From Fimenecus sp045595185 (GTDB taxonomy: Bacteria; Bacillota; Clostridia; Oscillospirales; Acutalibacteraceae), in NCBI GenBank assembly GCA_045595185.1, contig JAZNZX010000062.1:1-57681 (forward strand): a DNA stretch of 57,681 bases, given 5' to 3'. The notes beneath the pieces are model-generated. The model had not been told where the DNA came from. It saw only the letters and a program-made list of their open reading frames with translations, and did not search any database. Shown piece by piece: positions 7,140-16,230 of the stretch. Position 1 is the stretch's first letter. Each line of letters begins with the position of its first letter. Made by a program: the position numbers and the translations under genes.

Positions 7140-8567
7140 TTATTCTGCTTTTGCAGTATTTGCACCTGCTGCAAGCTCCGCTTCTTCTTTTTTACCGATA
7201 TTATAGACAAATGCCATTGAAAGAAAAGCAATAAGTGAGCCTGCTGCAAGAACGATGAAATAAAGTGACTTAACCTTATCACCAAAGCCTTCAGGCTGAA
7301 CTGCGTTTTCTCCTTCAACAAATCCGATAGCAACAAGTCCCAATGAAACAACTGCCTGACCGATACCCTGAGCAAGCTTACGGAAGAATGAGTAAAGAGC
7401 ATAAAGTGAGCCTTCTTCACTCTTACCTGTCTTTCTGTAGCTTACTTCAATACAGTCAGCAACGATTGCCCAAACTGAAATCTGGAACACAGCATTACCG
7501 ACATTAAGCCCCATAAGGCAAACGATGTAAAGGAGCATACCTGTTGAATCAGGTGACATCGGTACAAAGAGAGAAATAACACCTGAAATTGCACCGATAA
7601 GCATGCAAGTTACAATAACGCTCTTCTTACCGAATTTAGCTGTAAGCTTTCCTAAAAGTGCCATAAATACAATCATTGGTGCATATGAGCCAATCATTGC
7701 AATACCAACCTTGCCTGTATCCTGGAAGAAATACTGGAAAACCATATTGTTGAGAGCCATTGTTGAATTGAAAAGTGCAACTGAAGCAACTGATGCAATT
7801 GTAGCACCAACCATAGCTCTGTTTGTAAAGAATGATTTGAATGCAGAGAAGAAAGCTGTTATACCTGTTGTATTCTTGCCGTCATCCTCACGCTGAACTC
7901 TTTCCTTAACAAGCTTTGTTGTTCCCCAGAGAGTTGCAAAAGCAACAACTGACATTACAAGAGCAACAGGAAGAAGTGTTTCTCCTTTAAGGATTTCTTC
8001 TTCAATACCTGTTACAGGATTTTTAACCTTATTGTAAACGATACCGGGAAGGATAATCATAATTACGATTGCCGGTAATGCAGCACCGACGCTACGGAAT
8101 GTTGAAAGAGAAACTCTTTCCTGCGGGTCACTTGTAATAACACTATGTAATGAACCGTAAGGAACATTTACCATTGTGTAAGCAATTGACCACAGGCAAT
8201 AAGCAATAAGACACCAAGCATATTTAGCCGCATAAGGGAATGATGTCACAGGTGCAAACAACATTACATTAAAGATAACAAGAATTAAGCCACCTGCGAT
8301 AATCCAAGGCATATATTTACTCTTTTTGCCAAGTCTTTTTGTATCAACAAGGTTACCGATAAGAACATCGTTAACCGCATCAAAGATTTTGGAAATAAGA
8401 ATAATTACTGCATAGTCCGTTGCTTTGATACCTATGTACTGCAAATAGAAAAGTTGCATAAAGGTTGAAACAAGCTGGAATGAAAAGCCACAACCCATAT
8501 CACCCATTGCATAGCCTAATTTGTCTCGCCAGCCAAAAGGTCTGATTTCATTTTTTCCCATTTTCAT
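7140..8567 (-). CDS. GPH-family sugar:cation symporter (1)
   Basis: Inner-membrane transporter of 475 aa with about 12 transmembrane helices, of the glycoside-pentoside-hexuronide:cation symporter family (MelB/UidB/XynB type, MFS superfamily). Typical signs are the N-terminal GDKLGYAMGD-like segment, the conserved D..ND motif in FDAVNDVLIGNLVD, and R..R near YGSLHSVITSDPQERVSLSTFR. These carriers bring in galactosides, glucosides, xylosides or glucuronides with Na+ or H+. The nearby cytoplasmic GH3 enzyme suggests a beta-glucoside or beta-xyloside, but specificity cannot be read from the sequence. The ATG has AGGAAAG upstream; it has its own promoter and terminator. Confidence 0.9.
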   Translation of the reverse strand: MKMGKNEIRPFGWRDKLGYAMGDMGCGFSFQLVSTFMQLFYLQYIGIKATDYAVIILISKIFDAVNDVLIGNLVDTKRLGKKSKYMPWIIAGGLILVIFNVMLFAPVTSFPYAAKYAWCLIAYCLWSIAYTMVNVPYGSLHSVITSDPQERVSLSTFRSVGAALPAIVIMIILPGIVYNKVKNPVTGIEEEILKGETLLPVALVMSVVAFATLWGTTKLVKERVQREDDGKNTTGITAFFSAFKSFFTNRAMVGATIASVASVALFNSTMALNNMVFQYFFQDTGKVGIAMIGSYAPMIVFMALLGKLTAKFGKKSVIVTCMLIGAISGVISLFVPMSPDSTGMLLYIVCLMGLNVGNAVFQISVWAIVADCIEVSYRKTGKSEEGSLYALYSFFRKLAQGIGQAVVSLGLVAIGFVEGENAVQPEGFGDKVKSLYFIVLAAGSLIAFLSMAFVYNIGKKEEAELAAGANTAKAE

Positions 8568-8599
8568 ATCACTCTTTCCTGAAAAATTTTGTTAGGTTA

Positions 8600-8628
8600 A
8601 TTATACTAAACATATTCCGCTTTTGCAA
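8600..8628 (-). promoter_or_regulatory. Promoter of GPH transporter gene 1
   Basis: Minus strand: TTGCAA (8623-8628), 17-bp spacer, TATAAT (8600-8605), about 33 bp before the ATG. Confidence 0.7.
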
Positions 8629-8645
8629 CTGTTAAAATTTTGACA

Positions 8646-8840
8646 AATCAGAATTTATGGGGATTATTTATATAGAACCAAATACTATGTAGGGGCGATT
8701 CATGAATCGCCCGAATAAAGTTTTCAGTACACTTTAGAACGGACGCTTCGTGAAGCGTCCCTACAAAATACCAAATTGGTTTTATTAATTCGCGTCGCTG
8801 TTCTTTAATTCTGCATTTTGCATTCAGCATTATGCATTAA
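8646..8840. repeat. Composite intergenic repeat with TGTAGGG...CCCTACA core
   Basis: This 313-bp gap has no gene. A degenerate left end (8646-8664, AATTTATGGGGAT) is followed by TATAGAACC, then a core at 8689-8766: two perfect hairpins, GGGCGATTCATGAATCGCCC and GGACGCTTCGTGAAGCGTCC, flanked by TGTAGGG and CCCTACA. A CATTATGCATT-type short repeat follows (about 8805-8840). A near-identical arrangement lies at 32313-32487. Confidence 0.8.
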
Positions 8841-8844
8841 TAAA

Positions 8845-8871
8845 GCACCCCATATGAGGTGCTTTGATTGT
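8845..8871 (-). terminator. Terminator of GPH transporter gene 2
   Basis: Stem AAAGCACC / GGTGCTTT with a CCATATGA loop, 11 nt past the stop codon at 8882 on the minus strand. Confidence 0.8.
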
Positions 8872-8881
8872 TGTATTAAAC

Positions 8882-10411
8882 TTATTCAGCCTGAGCCTGT
8901 GCTTCTGCCGCGTGTTTTTCACGAAGGCTCTTATAAATCGGTTCCATCTTTTCTTTTGTAAGCGGATAACCGAATCTGAAAATAAGCCATACACTTGTAT
9001 AAACAATTGCAGGAATTATTGTACAGATAAACATAATCTTGTTACTTGTACCGTTTTCTGCGATAAATCCGTTACCTGCTGTAAGGCTGTCATATTTTGC
9101 CCATTGAAGAAGGAAAAGTCCGCCTGCGTCAGCAATCGCCTGACCTAACTGACGACCAAATGTGTATGCTGAATAAACTGCACTTTCGTTACGGATACCA
9201 GTCTTGTATTCCTGATAGTCAATAACGTCCATAACAACTGCCCAGCAAGTAAGGCTTACGAATGTATAGCCGAAACCGATAAGGAGTAAGCAAAGCATAT
9301 AAAGCCATGCAGGATAAATGCCTTGTGTTGGGTTTATCCACATAATGAAGTCCTGATTATTTGCAGTAACAAAAAGGAATACAGATGTTATTGCAGAAAT
9401 AATTGACATTCTTCCGCAAAGCTCTTTTTTACCGTATTTTGCAGAAAGCTTTGGTGTGAATAAAATTAATATTACCATCGGAAGATAATTGCAGATTGTA
9501 CCGATAATGCTGAGACCTGTATTTGTAAAGTAGTTCTTATAAAGATATGTATTAAACGAACCAAATTGAAGCTGACCGCTGATAAGAACACCTGACAATG
9601 TGAGCAACACAAATGGTCTTGACTTGAAAAGACCTTTATAAACGCCCTTTAAGTCAACATTTTCATCTTCAACTGCAGGAACTCTTTCTTTAACCATTCT
9701 ATGGCCGACAAGGTAAGTAACGATTGAGAATATACCCATTAAAAGAGCATACATAAACATTCTGCTACCGTCAGCAACTTCAATTTCAAGTCCTGTCTGT
9801 TCGTCAATTCTGCCACTACCAACATAAATAACCATTGGAGCAATAAGAAGAACAACAGCACCACCAATACCACTACCTACTGAACGAGCAGTTGAAAGAA
9901 TTGTTCTGCCTTTAGGGTCATCAGTAATAACAGATGCCAATGAACCGAATGGAATGTTCATTGCTGTGTACATTGTACAATATACCAAGTACAATATAAT
10001 TGCAAGGACGAACAAAAGCATTGGTTTTTCTGCTAATGTCTGATTATAGAAAATTGAATTCGGGTCATTAAACGGAATAAAGCAAATTACTGTTGAGATA
10101 CCAAGAGGTACTGCAACAAGACGCAAATACTGACGATACTTACCGTCTTTACCTGCCTTTCTTTTTGAAACGACAGCTCCCCAGAGTGGGTCGTTGACCA
10201 CGTCCCAAAGACGAGTGATAATAAACATATAACCAACAAGCTTTGGTGCAATACCAATAACGTCAGTCATAAAGATTTTAAGGTAGCTTGTAATGTATGT
10301 AAGATTAAACATATTACCGGATTCGGCAATAGTATAACCTGCTATATCCTTAAAGCCAATCCTGTTAGGATGATTGTTAACCTCTTTAGGTGTTTTTTGT
10401 TTTTTTGCCAT
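8882..10411 (-). CDS. GPH-family sugar:cation symporter (2)
   Basis: Membrane transporter of 509 aa, about 12 transmembrane helices, same family as the gene at 7140-8567 but clearly diverged from it. Family marks are RLWDVVNDPLWG, the IPFGSLASVITDDPKGRTILSTARS loop and DVIDYQEYKTGIRNESAVYSAYTFGRQLGQA near the end. It probably imports a glycoside or oligosaccharide with a cation. Both ends extend slightly beyond gene 1: a basic N-terminus and an Ala/Gln-rich C-terminus. AAGGGGA precedes the ATG. Two separate GPH carriers beside one GH3 suggest two related substrates (inference). Confidence 0.9.
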   Translation of the reverse strand: MAKKQKTPKEVNNHPNRIGFKDIAGYTIAESGNMFNLTYITSYLKIFMTDVIGIAPKLVGYMFIITRLWDVVNDPLWGAVVSKRKAGKDGKYRQYLRLVAVPLGISTVICFIPFNDPNSIFYNQTLAEKPMLLFVLAIILYLVYCTMYTAMNIPFGSLASVITDDPKGRTILSTARSVGSGIGGAVVLLIAPMVIYVGSGRIDEQTGLEIEVADGSRMFMYALLMGIFSIVTYLVGHRMVKERVPAVEDENVDLKGVYKGLFKSRPFVLLTLSGVLISGQLQFGSFNTYLYKNYFTNTGLSIIGTICNYLPMVILILFTPKLSAKYGKKELCGRMSIISAITSVFLFVTANNQDFIMWINPTQGIYPAWLYMLCLLLIGFGYTFVSLTCWAVVMDVIDYQEYKTGIRNESAVYSAYTFGRQLGQAIADAGGLFLLQWAKYDSLTAGNGFIAENGTSNKIMFICTIIPAIVYTSVWLIFRFGYPLTKEKMEPIYKSLREKHAAEAQAQAE

Positions 10412-10444
10412 AAAGGTTATTCCCCTTTCACATTAGTTGAAAAA

Positions 10445-10473
10445 ATAATAACACTTTTTCAAACATTTTTCAA
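10445..10473 (-). promoter_or_regulatory. Promoter of GPH transporter gene 2
   Basis: Minus strand: TTGAAA (10468-10473), 17-bp spacer, TATTAT (10445-10450). Confidence 0.6.
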
Positions 10474-10496
10474 TACACAAAACTCATAATACTTTG

Positions 10497-10525
10497 TTGA
10501 CATAAATTTTTTATAGTATTATAAT
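10497..10525 (+). promoter_or_regulatory. Promoter of the SPFH operon
   Basis: Plus strand: TTGACA (10497-10502), 17-bp spacer, TATAAT (10520-10525), a full consensus sigma-A promoter 45 bp before the ATG. It diverges from the GPH promoter. Confidence 0.85.
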
Positions 10526-10569
10526 TGTATAAATAGATTAAATTTTCCCTTTTAAAAGGAGGATATAAT

Positions 10570-11790
10570 ATGGCACAGATTGCTGACATTATCAAATACG
10601 AGGGTGACAATACCACTTTTATATGGAAGCACCCTATTGAAGACTTTAACAGTCTTACACAGTTGATTGTTCACGAAAATCAGGAAGCAATTTTCTTTCT
10701 CAACGGTCAGGCACTTGACCTTTTCCCAGCAGGTCGATACACACTTGAAACACAGAATATTCCTGAACTTAGTAAGGCATTAAATCGCACAACAGGTGAC
10801 GAAACACCTTTCCATTGTGAGGTTTACTTTATCAACAAGGTTGAGCAGATGGCAATTAAATGGGGTACCGACTCAAAGGTTCAGTACATTGAGCCTACAT
10901 ACAAATTTCCTATTTCCATCGGTGCAAGCGGTGAAATGAGTCTTCGTGCAGAAGATTCAAGAAAGCTTCTTCTTAAACTCGTCGGAACAGAAAGCTACCT
11001 TACACAGTCAAAGCTTGTTATGTTCTTCCGTTCATTCCTTATGACACGGGTAAAGACATATATTGCACAGACAATGAAGGCAAACAGCATCAATATTTTT
11101 GAGATTGACGAAAATCTTGCAATGTTCTCGGATGCTATTAAAAATCTTCTTATCAATGACTTTGCAGATTATGGTGTTGCTCTCGAAAAATTCTTTGTAA
11201 CAACAATCGTTAAGCCTGACGGTGAAAAGCAGTATGAACAGTTCAAGGAGCTTCATTTCCGTCAATATGCTGATATTGCAGAGGCAAAGCTTCGTCAGCA
11301 AAGAGAAATCATAGATGCAGAAACAGAAGCACAGAAGCTTGTTATTGACTCAAAGGCACAGGCTACAAAGCGTGCACAGGAAGGCTATACATACAGTCAG
11401 GAACGCGGATTTGATGTTGCTGAACAAGTTGCACAGAATGAGGCAGTCGGCGAATTCACCAATATGGGTGTCGGACTAGGCACAATGGCAGGTGTCGGCG
11501 GTGCTGTCGGCGGTATGGTCGGTGGCATGATGGGAGATGTTGTAAACGCAACTGCAAACCCAAAATGTGCTAAATGCGGTGCAAGTCTTCCGCAAAATTC
11601 AAAATTCTGTCTTCAATGCGGTGAAAAGGTTGAAGAATCAAACCTTGTAGTTTGTCCGCAATGTAAAAAGAGCGTTCAAAAAGGTAAATTCTGCCTTGAA
11701 TGTGGCTACAAATTCGTAAATACTTGTCCAAAATGCGGTGTTGAAGTAGCAAACGGTAACTTCTGTCCGCAATGCGGTGAAAAGCTTTAA
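10570..11790 (+). CDS. SPFH/Band 7 protein (YdjI-like) with three zinc ribbons
   Basis: Protein of 406 aa. The first 215 residues match the SPFH-type fold of Bacillus YdjI-like (virion-core-like) proteins, without a transmembrane start. A charged helix (about 220-285, EAKLRQQREIIDAETEAQKL) follows, then a glycine-rich hydrophobic stretch (about 295-325, GGAVGGMVGGMMG) and three zinc ribbons built from C-x2-C pairs (CAKC/CLQC, CPQC/CLEC, CPKC/CPQC). SPFH proteins form membrane-associated oligomers; B. subtilis YdjI recruits PspA to stressed membrane. AGGAGG precedes the ATG. First gene of a three-gene operon whose other products are zinc-ribbon or coiled-coil membrane proteins. No PspA gene is nearby. 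Confidence 0.82.
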   Translation: MAQIADIIKYEGDNTTFIWKHPIEDFNSLTQLIVHENQEAIFFLNGQALDLFPAGRYTLETQNIPELSKALNRTTGDETPFHCEVYFINKVEQMAIKWGTDSKVQYIEPTYKFPISIGASGEMSLRAEDSRKLLLKLVGTESYLTQSKLVMFFRSFLMTRVKTYIAQTMKANSINIFEIDENLAMFSDAIKNLLINDFADYGVALEKFFVTTIVKPDGEKQYEQFKELHFRQYADIAEAKLRQQREIIDAETEAQKLVIDSKAQATKRAQEGYTYSQERGFDVAEQVAQNEAVGEFTNMGVGLGTMAGVGGAVGGMVGGMMGDVVNATANPKCAKCGASLPQNSKFCLQCGEKVEESNLVVCPQCKKSVQKGKFCLECGYKFVNTCPKCGVEVANGNFCPQCGEKL

Positions 11791-11807
11791 TTTAGGAGGA
11801 CAATAAA

Positions 11808-12515
11808 ATGAAAATCAGTAAAAACTTTAAATTATATGCAGTTGTCTGGGCTATTTTAGCAGTTGTTTTCAATGTGATTGTGTTTGTTTCTCCTTCTGAT
11901 ATCAATGGCGAATCAAAATTTACAGACACATTCTGGATTGGCTATGCACTTGTTATGGTTGGCTTTGTTGGTCAGCTCGCTTGTGCATACATAGGACTTA
12001 AAGACGACAATATCACAAAGCTTTTCTACAACATTCCGTTACTTCGCGTCAGCGTAATCGGTCTTGTTGTAAGTGCTGTTGCAGGTTCATTCTTTATGGC
12101 AATTCCAACTGCCGAAACATGGATTGCAGTAATTGTCAGTGTAATCGTTCTCGCTTTTGTTGCGATTGCTACAATCAAAGCAAAAACTGCAGGTGACATT
12201 GTCGAATCTATTGATAAGAAAATCAAGGAACAGACTTTCTTTATTAAAACTTTGACAGTCGATGCACAGAATCTTATGGCAAGAGCAAATACTCCCGAAT
12301 CAAAGGATTTGGTTAAAAAGGTTTATGAAGCAGTTCGTTATTCTGACCCGATGAGTAACGAAAACCTTAGTGAAATCGAAGGCAGAATCGGTTACGAATT
12401 CAGAATCTTTGAAACTGCTGTCAAGAGCGGTGACGCTGTTGCTATGGAAAATCAGGCACAGGAATTGCTCGTTCTCCTTGACAACAGAAACAACAAATGC
12501 AAAGCACTTAAATAA
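11808..12515 (+). CDS. Membrane protein with cytoplasmic helical domain
   Basis: Hypothetical protein of 235 aa. Four hydrophobic helices occupy about residues 8-27, 42-62, 75-96 and 102-124; the rest (about 130-235) is hydrophilic and helical, with a coiled-coil-like character (SIDKKIKEQTFFIKTLTVDAQNLM). It lies 18 bp after the SPFH gene and 14 bp before the next, each with its own ribosome binding site (AGGAGG here), so the three are co-transcribed. It may be the membrane partner of the SPFH protein (inference from position). I recognise no named family. Confidence 0.75.
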   Translation: MKISKNFKLYAVVWAILAVVFNVIVFVSPSDINGESKFTDTFWIGYALVMVGFVGQLACAYIGLKDDNITKLFYNIPLLRVSVIGLVVSAVAGSFFMAIPTAETWIAVIVSVIVLAFVAIATIKAKTAGDIVESIDKKIKEQTFFIKTLTVDAQNLMARANTPESKDLVKKVYEAVRYSDPMSNENLSEIEGRIGYEFRIFETAVKSGDAVAMENQAQELLVLLDNRNNKCKALK

Positions 12516-12528
12516 TTGAGGTAATATA

Positions 12529-13677
12529 ATGTCAGTTTTAAAATGTGAAATGTGCGGAGGTACACTCATAGTAGAAGAAAACGGTCAATATGCCGTTTGC
12601 GAGTACTGTGGTACAAAAAAGGCACTTCCGCAAAGCAACACAACAAGTAAAACCACTTCTCCTGTTAATGTTAATTCAAATAAAACAGCACAGGATGACG
12701 CAAGTCGTCTTGAAAACGAAAGAAAACGCGAAGAAGCGAGAGCCAGAGCAGAGGAAGCAAAGGTTCGTGCCGAAGAAAACCGCGTTAAGGCTGAGGCACA
12801 GCGACTGGAAAGAGAACGACTTGCCGAAAAAAACCGAATTGAAAAGTCAAAGAAATCAAAGGAAAGACGAAAAAGCTTCTTAAAGGTTTTCGTCGCATTT
12901 ATCCTTGTGGTTGCTTTGGGTACGCTTACTGTTACTGTGATTATCCCATCGGTAAAATACAGCAACGCAGTCAAAAATGTTGAAGAACAGAATTACGAAG
13001 AAGCATATCTTACCTTCAAATCCTTGAAAATGTTCAAGGACAGTAAATCACAGGCAGAAACTCTTTTAAAAGAGCATCCTGAGGTTGCACAGGTTGGTGA
13101 CATTATCACCTTCGGCACCTACGAGCAGGATAACAAAACCGCAAACGGTCAGGAAGAAATTGAATGGAAAGTTCTTGAAAAAGACCAGAACGGTAAAATG
13201 TTTGTTGTAAGCCGTTACGCTCTTGATTGTCGTCATTATCACTCAAAGCCTGAAAAGGTAACTTGGGAAACAAGTGACATCCGCAGTTGGCTCAACAATG
13301 ATTTTTACAATACTGCTTTCACAGCGTCTGAAAGAGCAAAAATCAACACAACTACTCTTGAAAACAGGGATAATGCTGACTATAATACTGACGGTGGTAA
13401 CGATACAAAGGATAAAATCTTCCTTCTTTCAATCGACGAGGCTAAGGCATATTTACCATCTACCGTTGAAAGAGTTTGTATTGCTACAAAGTACGCTGAG
13501 TCACAGGGTTCACAACTTGAAGGTCTTACCCGAAGCTGTCGTTGGTGGCTTCGTTCACCTGGTTCAACCCTCTACAACGCGTCTTTTGTAAAGGTTGACG
13601 GTTTTATTCTTCAGCTCGGAACACCTGTTTCGGTTGAAAAGCGTTCAGTTCGTCCTGCTATGTGGGTAGAGCTCTAA
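12529..13677 (+). CDS. Zinc-ribbon, coiled-coil membrane protein with DUF6273 domain
   Basis: Protein of 382 aa. Residues 4-26 form a zinc ribbon (CEMCGG, CEYCG); 55-118 are a long charged coiled coil (ERKREEARARAEEAKVRAEE); 120-143 are one transmembrane helix; about 150-185 are a short TPR-like helical pair; 190-382 are a DUF6273-type domain recognised by SDIRSWLNNDFYNTAF, the WWLRSPG motif and the closing VRPAMWV. That domain is probably extracytoplasmic, with the zinc ribbon inside, so the protein could link an outside signal to the SPFH scaffold (inference). B. subtilis YdjG has a comparable zinc-ribbon plus membrane layout. The stop codon overlaps that of spoIIE on the other strand. Confidence 0.8.
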   Translation: MSVLKCEMCGGTLIVEENGQYAVCEYCGTKKALPQSNTTSKTTSPVNVNSNKTAQDDASRLENERKREEARARAEEAKVRAEENRVKAEAQRLERERLAEKNRIEKSKKSKERRKSFLKVFVAFILVVALGTLTVTVIIPSVKYSNAVKNVEEQNYEEAYLTFKSLKMFKDSKSQAETLLKEHPEVAQVGDIITFGTYEQDNKTANGQEEIEWKVLEKDQNGKMFVVSRYALDCRHYHSKPEKVTWETSDIRSWLNNDFYNTAFTASERAKINTTTLENRDNADYNTDGGNDTKDKIFLLSIDEAKAYLPSTVERVCIATKYAESQGSQLEGLTRSCRWWLRSPGSTLYNASFVKVDGFILQLGTPVSVEKRSVRPAMWVEL

Positions 13678-15989
13678 TCCTCATTATTCAACTTAATTTT
13701 TATGACAGCCACGGTGATATCGTCACTGTGGCTCATATTTTTTGCCTTTGCAACAGCACAAAGCTTTTCAGCCAAATCATAGGAAAAACCGTTTTCCGTA
13801 ATATATCTTTTAATATCTTCAATACCGCTGTCAACTGCACCGTCGGACATCATAACAAGCACATCACCGTTGCGAAGTCCACCGTTTATTGTGGCAAATT
13901 CTGCCTGACGAAGAATTCCTATTGGCATAGCCGATTTTTTGATTTCACTGACCTTTCCGTTACGATAAAGAAGTGAAACGGTAGCACCTGCTTTGTAAAT
14001 AACAGATTTTCCGTTATAAAGATTAACCTTTAAAATATCAAGTGTCGCAAGTGATTCTTCGTGACTTTTCACAAGCATAGCAGAATTGACCAGTCGTAAC
14101 GCACAGGGAAATGAAAAGCCTGAAATAATCAGTCGTGAAAAGAGCGTTGATGCCATAGCACCGTCAATGGCCGCCTTTTCACCTTTGCCCATACCATCGC
14201 TGAGAATTGCGATAAAGTTACCTTTGCCGTCAAAAAAGGAATCAAAGCAATCACCACAGACATCTGTAATATCACTTGAAATCTGATGATAAAAGCATTC
14301 TGCCATAAGTGGTGTTTTTTCCCAGAAAAGAAGCATTTTTTCCTTTTCACCTGTAATAATTGCAGGTAACGGAAAGTCCTTTTCCGTTGACATTTTTATA
14401 CAGTCACGAATTTCACTCGGTGATACATCATTTTGGGAATCAACACTCACACTGATTACCATATTCATATTTTTATCTTCATAGCAATTCACAAAAGCGT
14501 GAACACCTATATCCTCAAGGCTGTTTTTTAGTGCTACGGATTTATTTCCGAGTGGCTTTGTCTCCTGCTCAAAGCCTGTCAGCAAATCATCAAGCATCTC
14601 ACCTACCGTATCAAACTGGTCTGTGGTAATTTTTCGCATTTCGTTGATTCTCCCTTCTGCACCCATTCGTGCCGAATATAAAACATAATTTTTATTGAAG
14701 TTGTCACAAAGGGACATTATTCTTATGCATCTGCTTTGTAATGACATTGGCGAACAGGACGGTGTTATGCTTCCTGTTCTGCGGATTTCTTCAAGAATTT
14801 CGTCAAACTCCCCTAAAGTCGCAGGAAGCATATTTCTCCAGCACTTGTTATAGCTTGCACATTTTTCGCAAACACTGTCTCTTACGCGAAGATACACAGC
14901 AGTTGTGTCAGGTAATGACTTTTCACGCAAAACAGCAGAAACCCGCATAACCGTTTCTGACATATCCTCAACAGCATCTCTTGCTGATTTTATCCGCGAA
15001 ATTATCATATTTCTAAACTCTCTGCCGTCACCTGAAAATGACAAAAAGGACATTTTCATTTTTATTCTGAAAAGCAGTTTTCTCGGTGTTGCAACAAAAA
15101 GCACCGATGCCAATGCTGTTTCAATCAATGGGCCTATGTTTTTATAATCGTCACCCAAGAAGATGTACAATGCACCGTAACAGAAAATATACGCACAGGC
15201 ACAAAGCACTCGGCCTGAATATGAAAAAAGTCCTGAAAACAGTCCTGCACCTGCATAACAGAATACTATGGGACTGCTGTTACCTGTCATTGTAAAGCCC
15301 AAGGAAGCACCTGTACCGATTACCGCACCACCTGACTCCTTGAACAGATATGCAGAAAGCATTACAACATATGAACAGGCTATTCCCGAAAGGGAAATAT
15401 TAAATACTGAAAGCTCTGATGTACATAAGATAAGTGATAACAACGAAACCATCAAAGCAACAATTTCTTTTGATGTAAGCCTTTCATTTTCTTTTAATTT
15501 TTCAAGTGTCCGAACACTTACGGAAAAGAAATATGCTCCTGCAAAGGCTATAATTGCTTCTGCAACACGAAGAAAAACAATTTCTTCACCAAAAGGCTCT
15601 GTGATTGTCACCACAATTCCCGTTGAAATAGTTGCGAAAAGCGATATAAACGATGAAACAGAATTTTTTCTTCGAAGCTTCGGAAAAGTATTGGTATATA
15701 CCTTTAAAACATACACAAGAATCAATGCCATAACATATCTGAATGCATTGACATAGTCATTGGAAATTATGTACCCTGCCATAGCACCGAAGCAGGAAAA
15801 TAAAGTATGCTGTCGGTGAACTCCGCAGACAAATGCAATACCCAACGGTGAAAAATACTGTTGTGAAGACGCAGAAGCCGATAAAAACGCAAGACCAAAA
15901 TAAAACATCTGCATCACAGCCGATTTACCCATTTCTGAAAGCTGTATTCTTTCACTTGAAAGCTCTGTTCCGAATTCACGATTTGTCAC
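13674..15989 (-). CDS. spoIIE: Stage II sporulation protein E phosphatase
   Basis: SpoIIE, 771 aa, a membrane PP2C-type serine phosphatase that dephosphorylates the anti-anti-sigma factor SpoIIAA at the asymmetric septum and so releases sigma-F in the forespore. Roughly ten hydrophobic segments occupy residues 25-300; a central regulatory/oligomerisation region with a CEKCASYNKCW cysteine cluster follows; the phosphatase domain (about 560-771) shows LSDGMGKGEKA, the MMSDGAVD metal motif and HSDDITVAVI. The start is GTG at 15989 with AGGTAGGTGAT upstream. Its presence implies an endospore programme. Only four bases (CTAA) are shared with the convergent upstream gene, so the two transcripts must overlap. 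Confidence 0.95.
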   Translation of the reverse strand: MTNREFGTELSSERIQLSEMGKSAVMQMFYFGLAFLSASASSQQYFSPLGIAFVCGVHRQHTLFSCFGAMAGYIISNDYVNAFRYVMALILVYVLKVYTNTFPKLRRKNSVSSFISLFATISTGIVVTITEPFGEEIVFLRVAEAIIAFAGAYFFSVSVRTLEKLKENERLTSKEIVALMVSLLSLILCTSELSVFNISLSGIACSYVVMLSAYLFKESGGAVIGTGASLGFTMTGNSSPIVFCYAGAGLFSGLFSYSGRVLCACAYIFCYGALYIFLGDDYKNIGPLIETALASVLFVATPRKLLFRIKMKMSFLSFSGDGREFRNMIISRIKSARDAVEDMSETVMRVSAVLREKSLPDTTAVYLRVRDSVCEKCASYNKCWRNMLPATLGEFDEILEEIRRTGSITPSCSPMSLQSRCIRIMSLCDNFNKNYVLYSARMGAEGRINEMRKITTDQFDTVGEMLDDLLTGFEQETKPLGNKSVALKNSLEDIGVHAFVNCYEDKNMNMVISVSVDSQNDVSPSEIRDCIKMSTEKDFPLPAIITGEKEKMLLFWEKTPLMAECFYHQISSDITDVCGDCFDSFFDGKGNFIAILSDGMGKGEKAAIDGAMASTLFSRLIISGFSFPCALRLVNSAMLVKSHEESLATLDILKVNLYNGKSVIYKAGATVSLLYRNGKVSEIKKSAMPIGILRQAEFATINGGLRNGDVLVMMSDGAVDSGIEDIKRYITENGFSYDLAEKLCAVAKAKNMSHSDDITVAVIKIKLNNED

Positions 15990-16047
15990 TTATATCACCT
16001 ACCTTTCTGTGTTCTGTTTGATGTGTTAGATTTTGTGAAACACCACC

Positions 16048-16079
16048 ATTATATGCTTGTCCAATCAAATTTTTTGACA
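16048..16079 (-). promoter_or_regulatory. Possible spoIIE promoter with Spo0A-like box
   Basis: Minus strand: TATAAT at 16048-16053 with no good -35. TGTCAAA (16073-16079), one base from the Spo0A box TGTCGAA, lies 19 bp upstream. Spo0A-activated spoIIE promoters with poor -35 spacing are known in Bacillus; the match here is weak. Confidence 0.35.
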
Positions 16080-16230
16080 CATACAGTCCGAAAATACAGA
16101 GTTTTTTCTTCATATTTTCACTAATAAAATTGTTTTGTGTAATATCCTGACAAATTTTTAAAATAACCTTTTAAAAGTTATGGTTTTGTGTTAGAATATT
16201 TTTAATATTCCAATCAAACGAGGCGAGTTT

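Noticed and set aside
8648..8830. Possible 60-residue gene in the gap before the second GPH transporter
   Set aside because: It lies wholly in the palindromic repeat and lacks a ribosome binding site.
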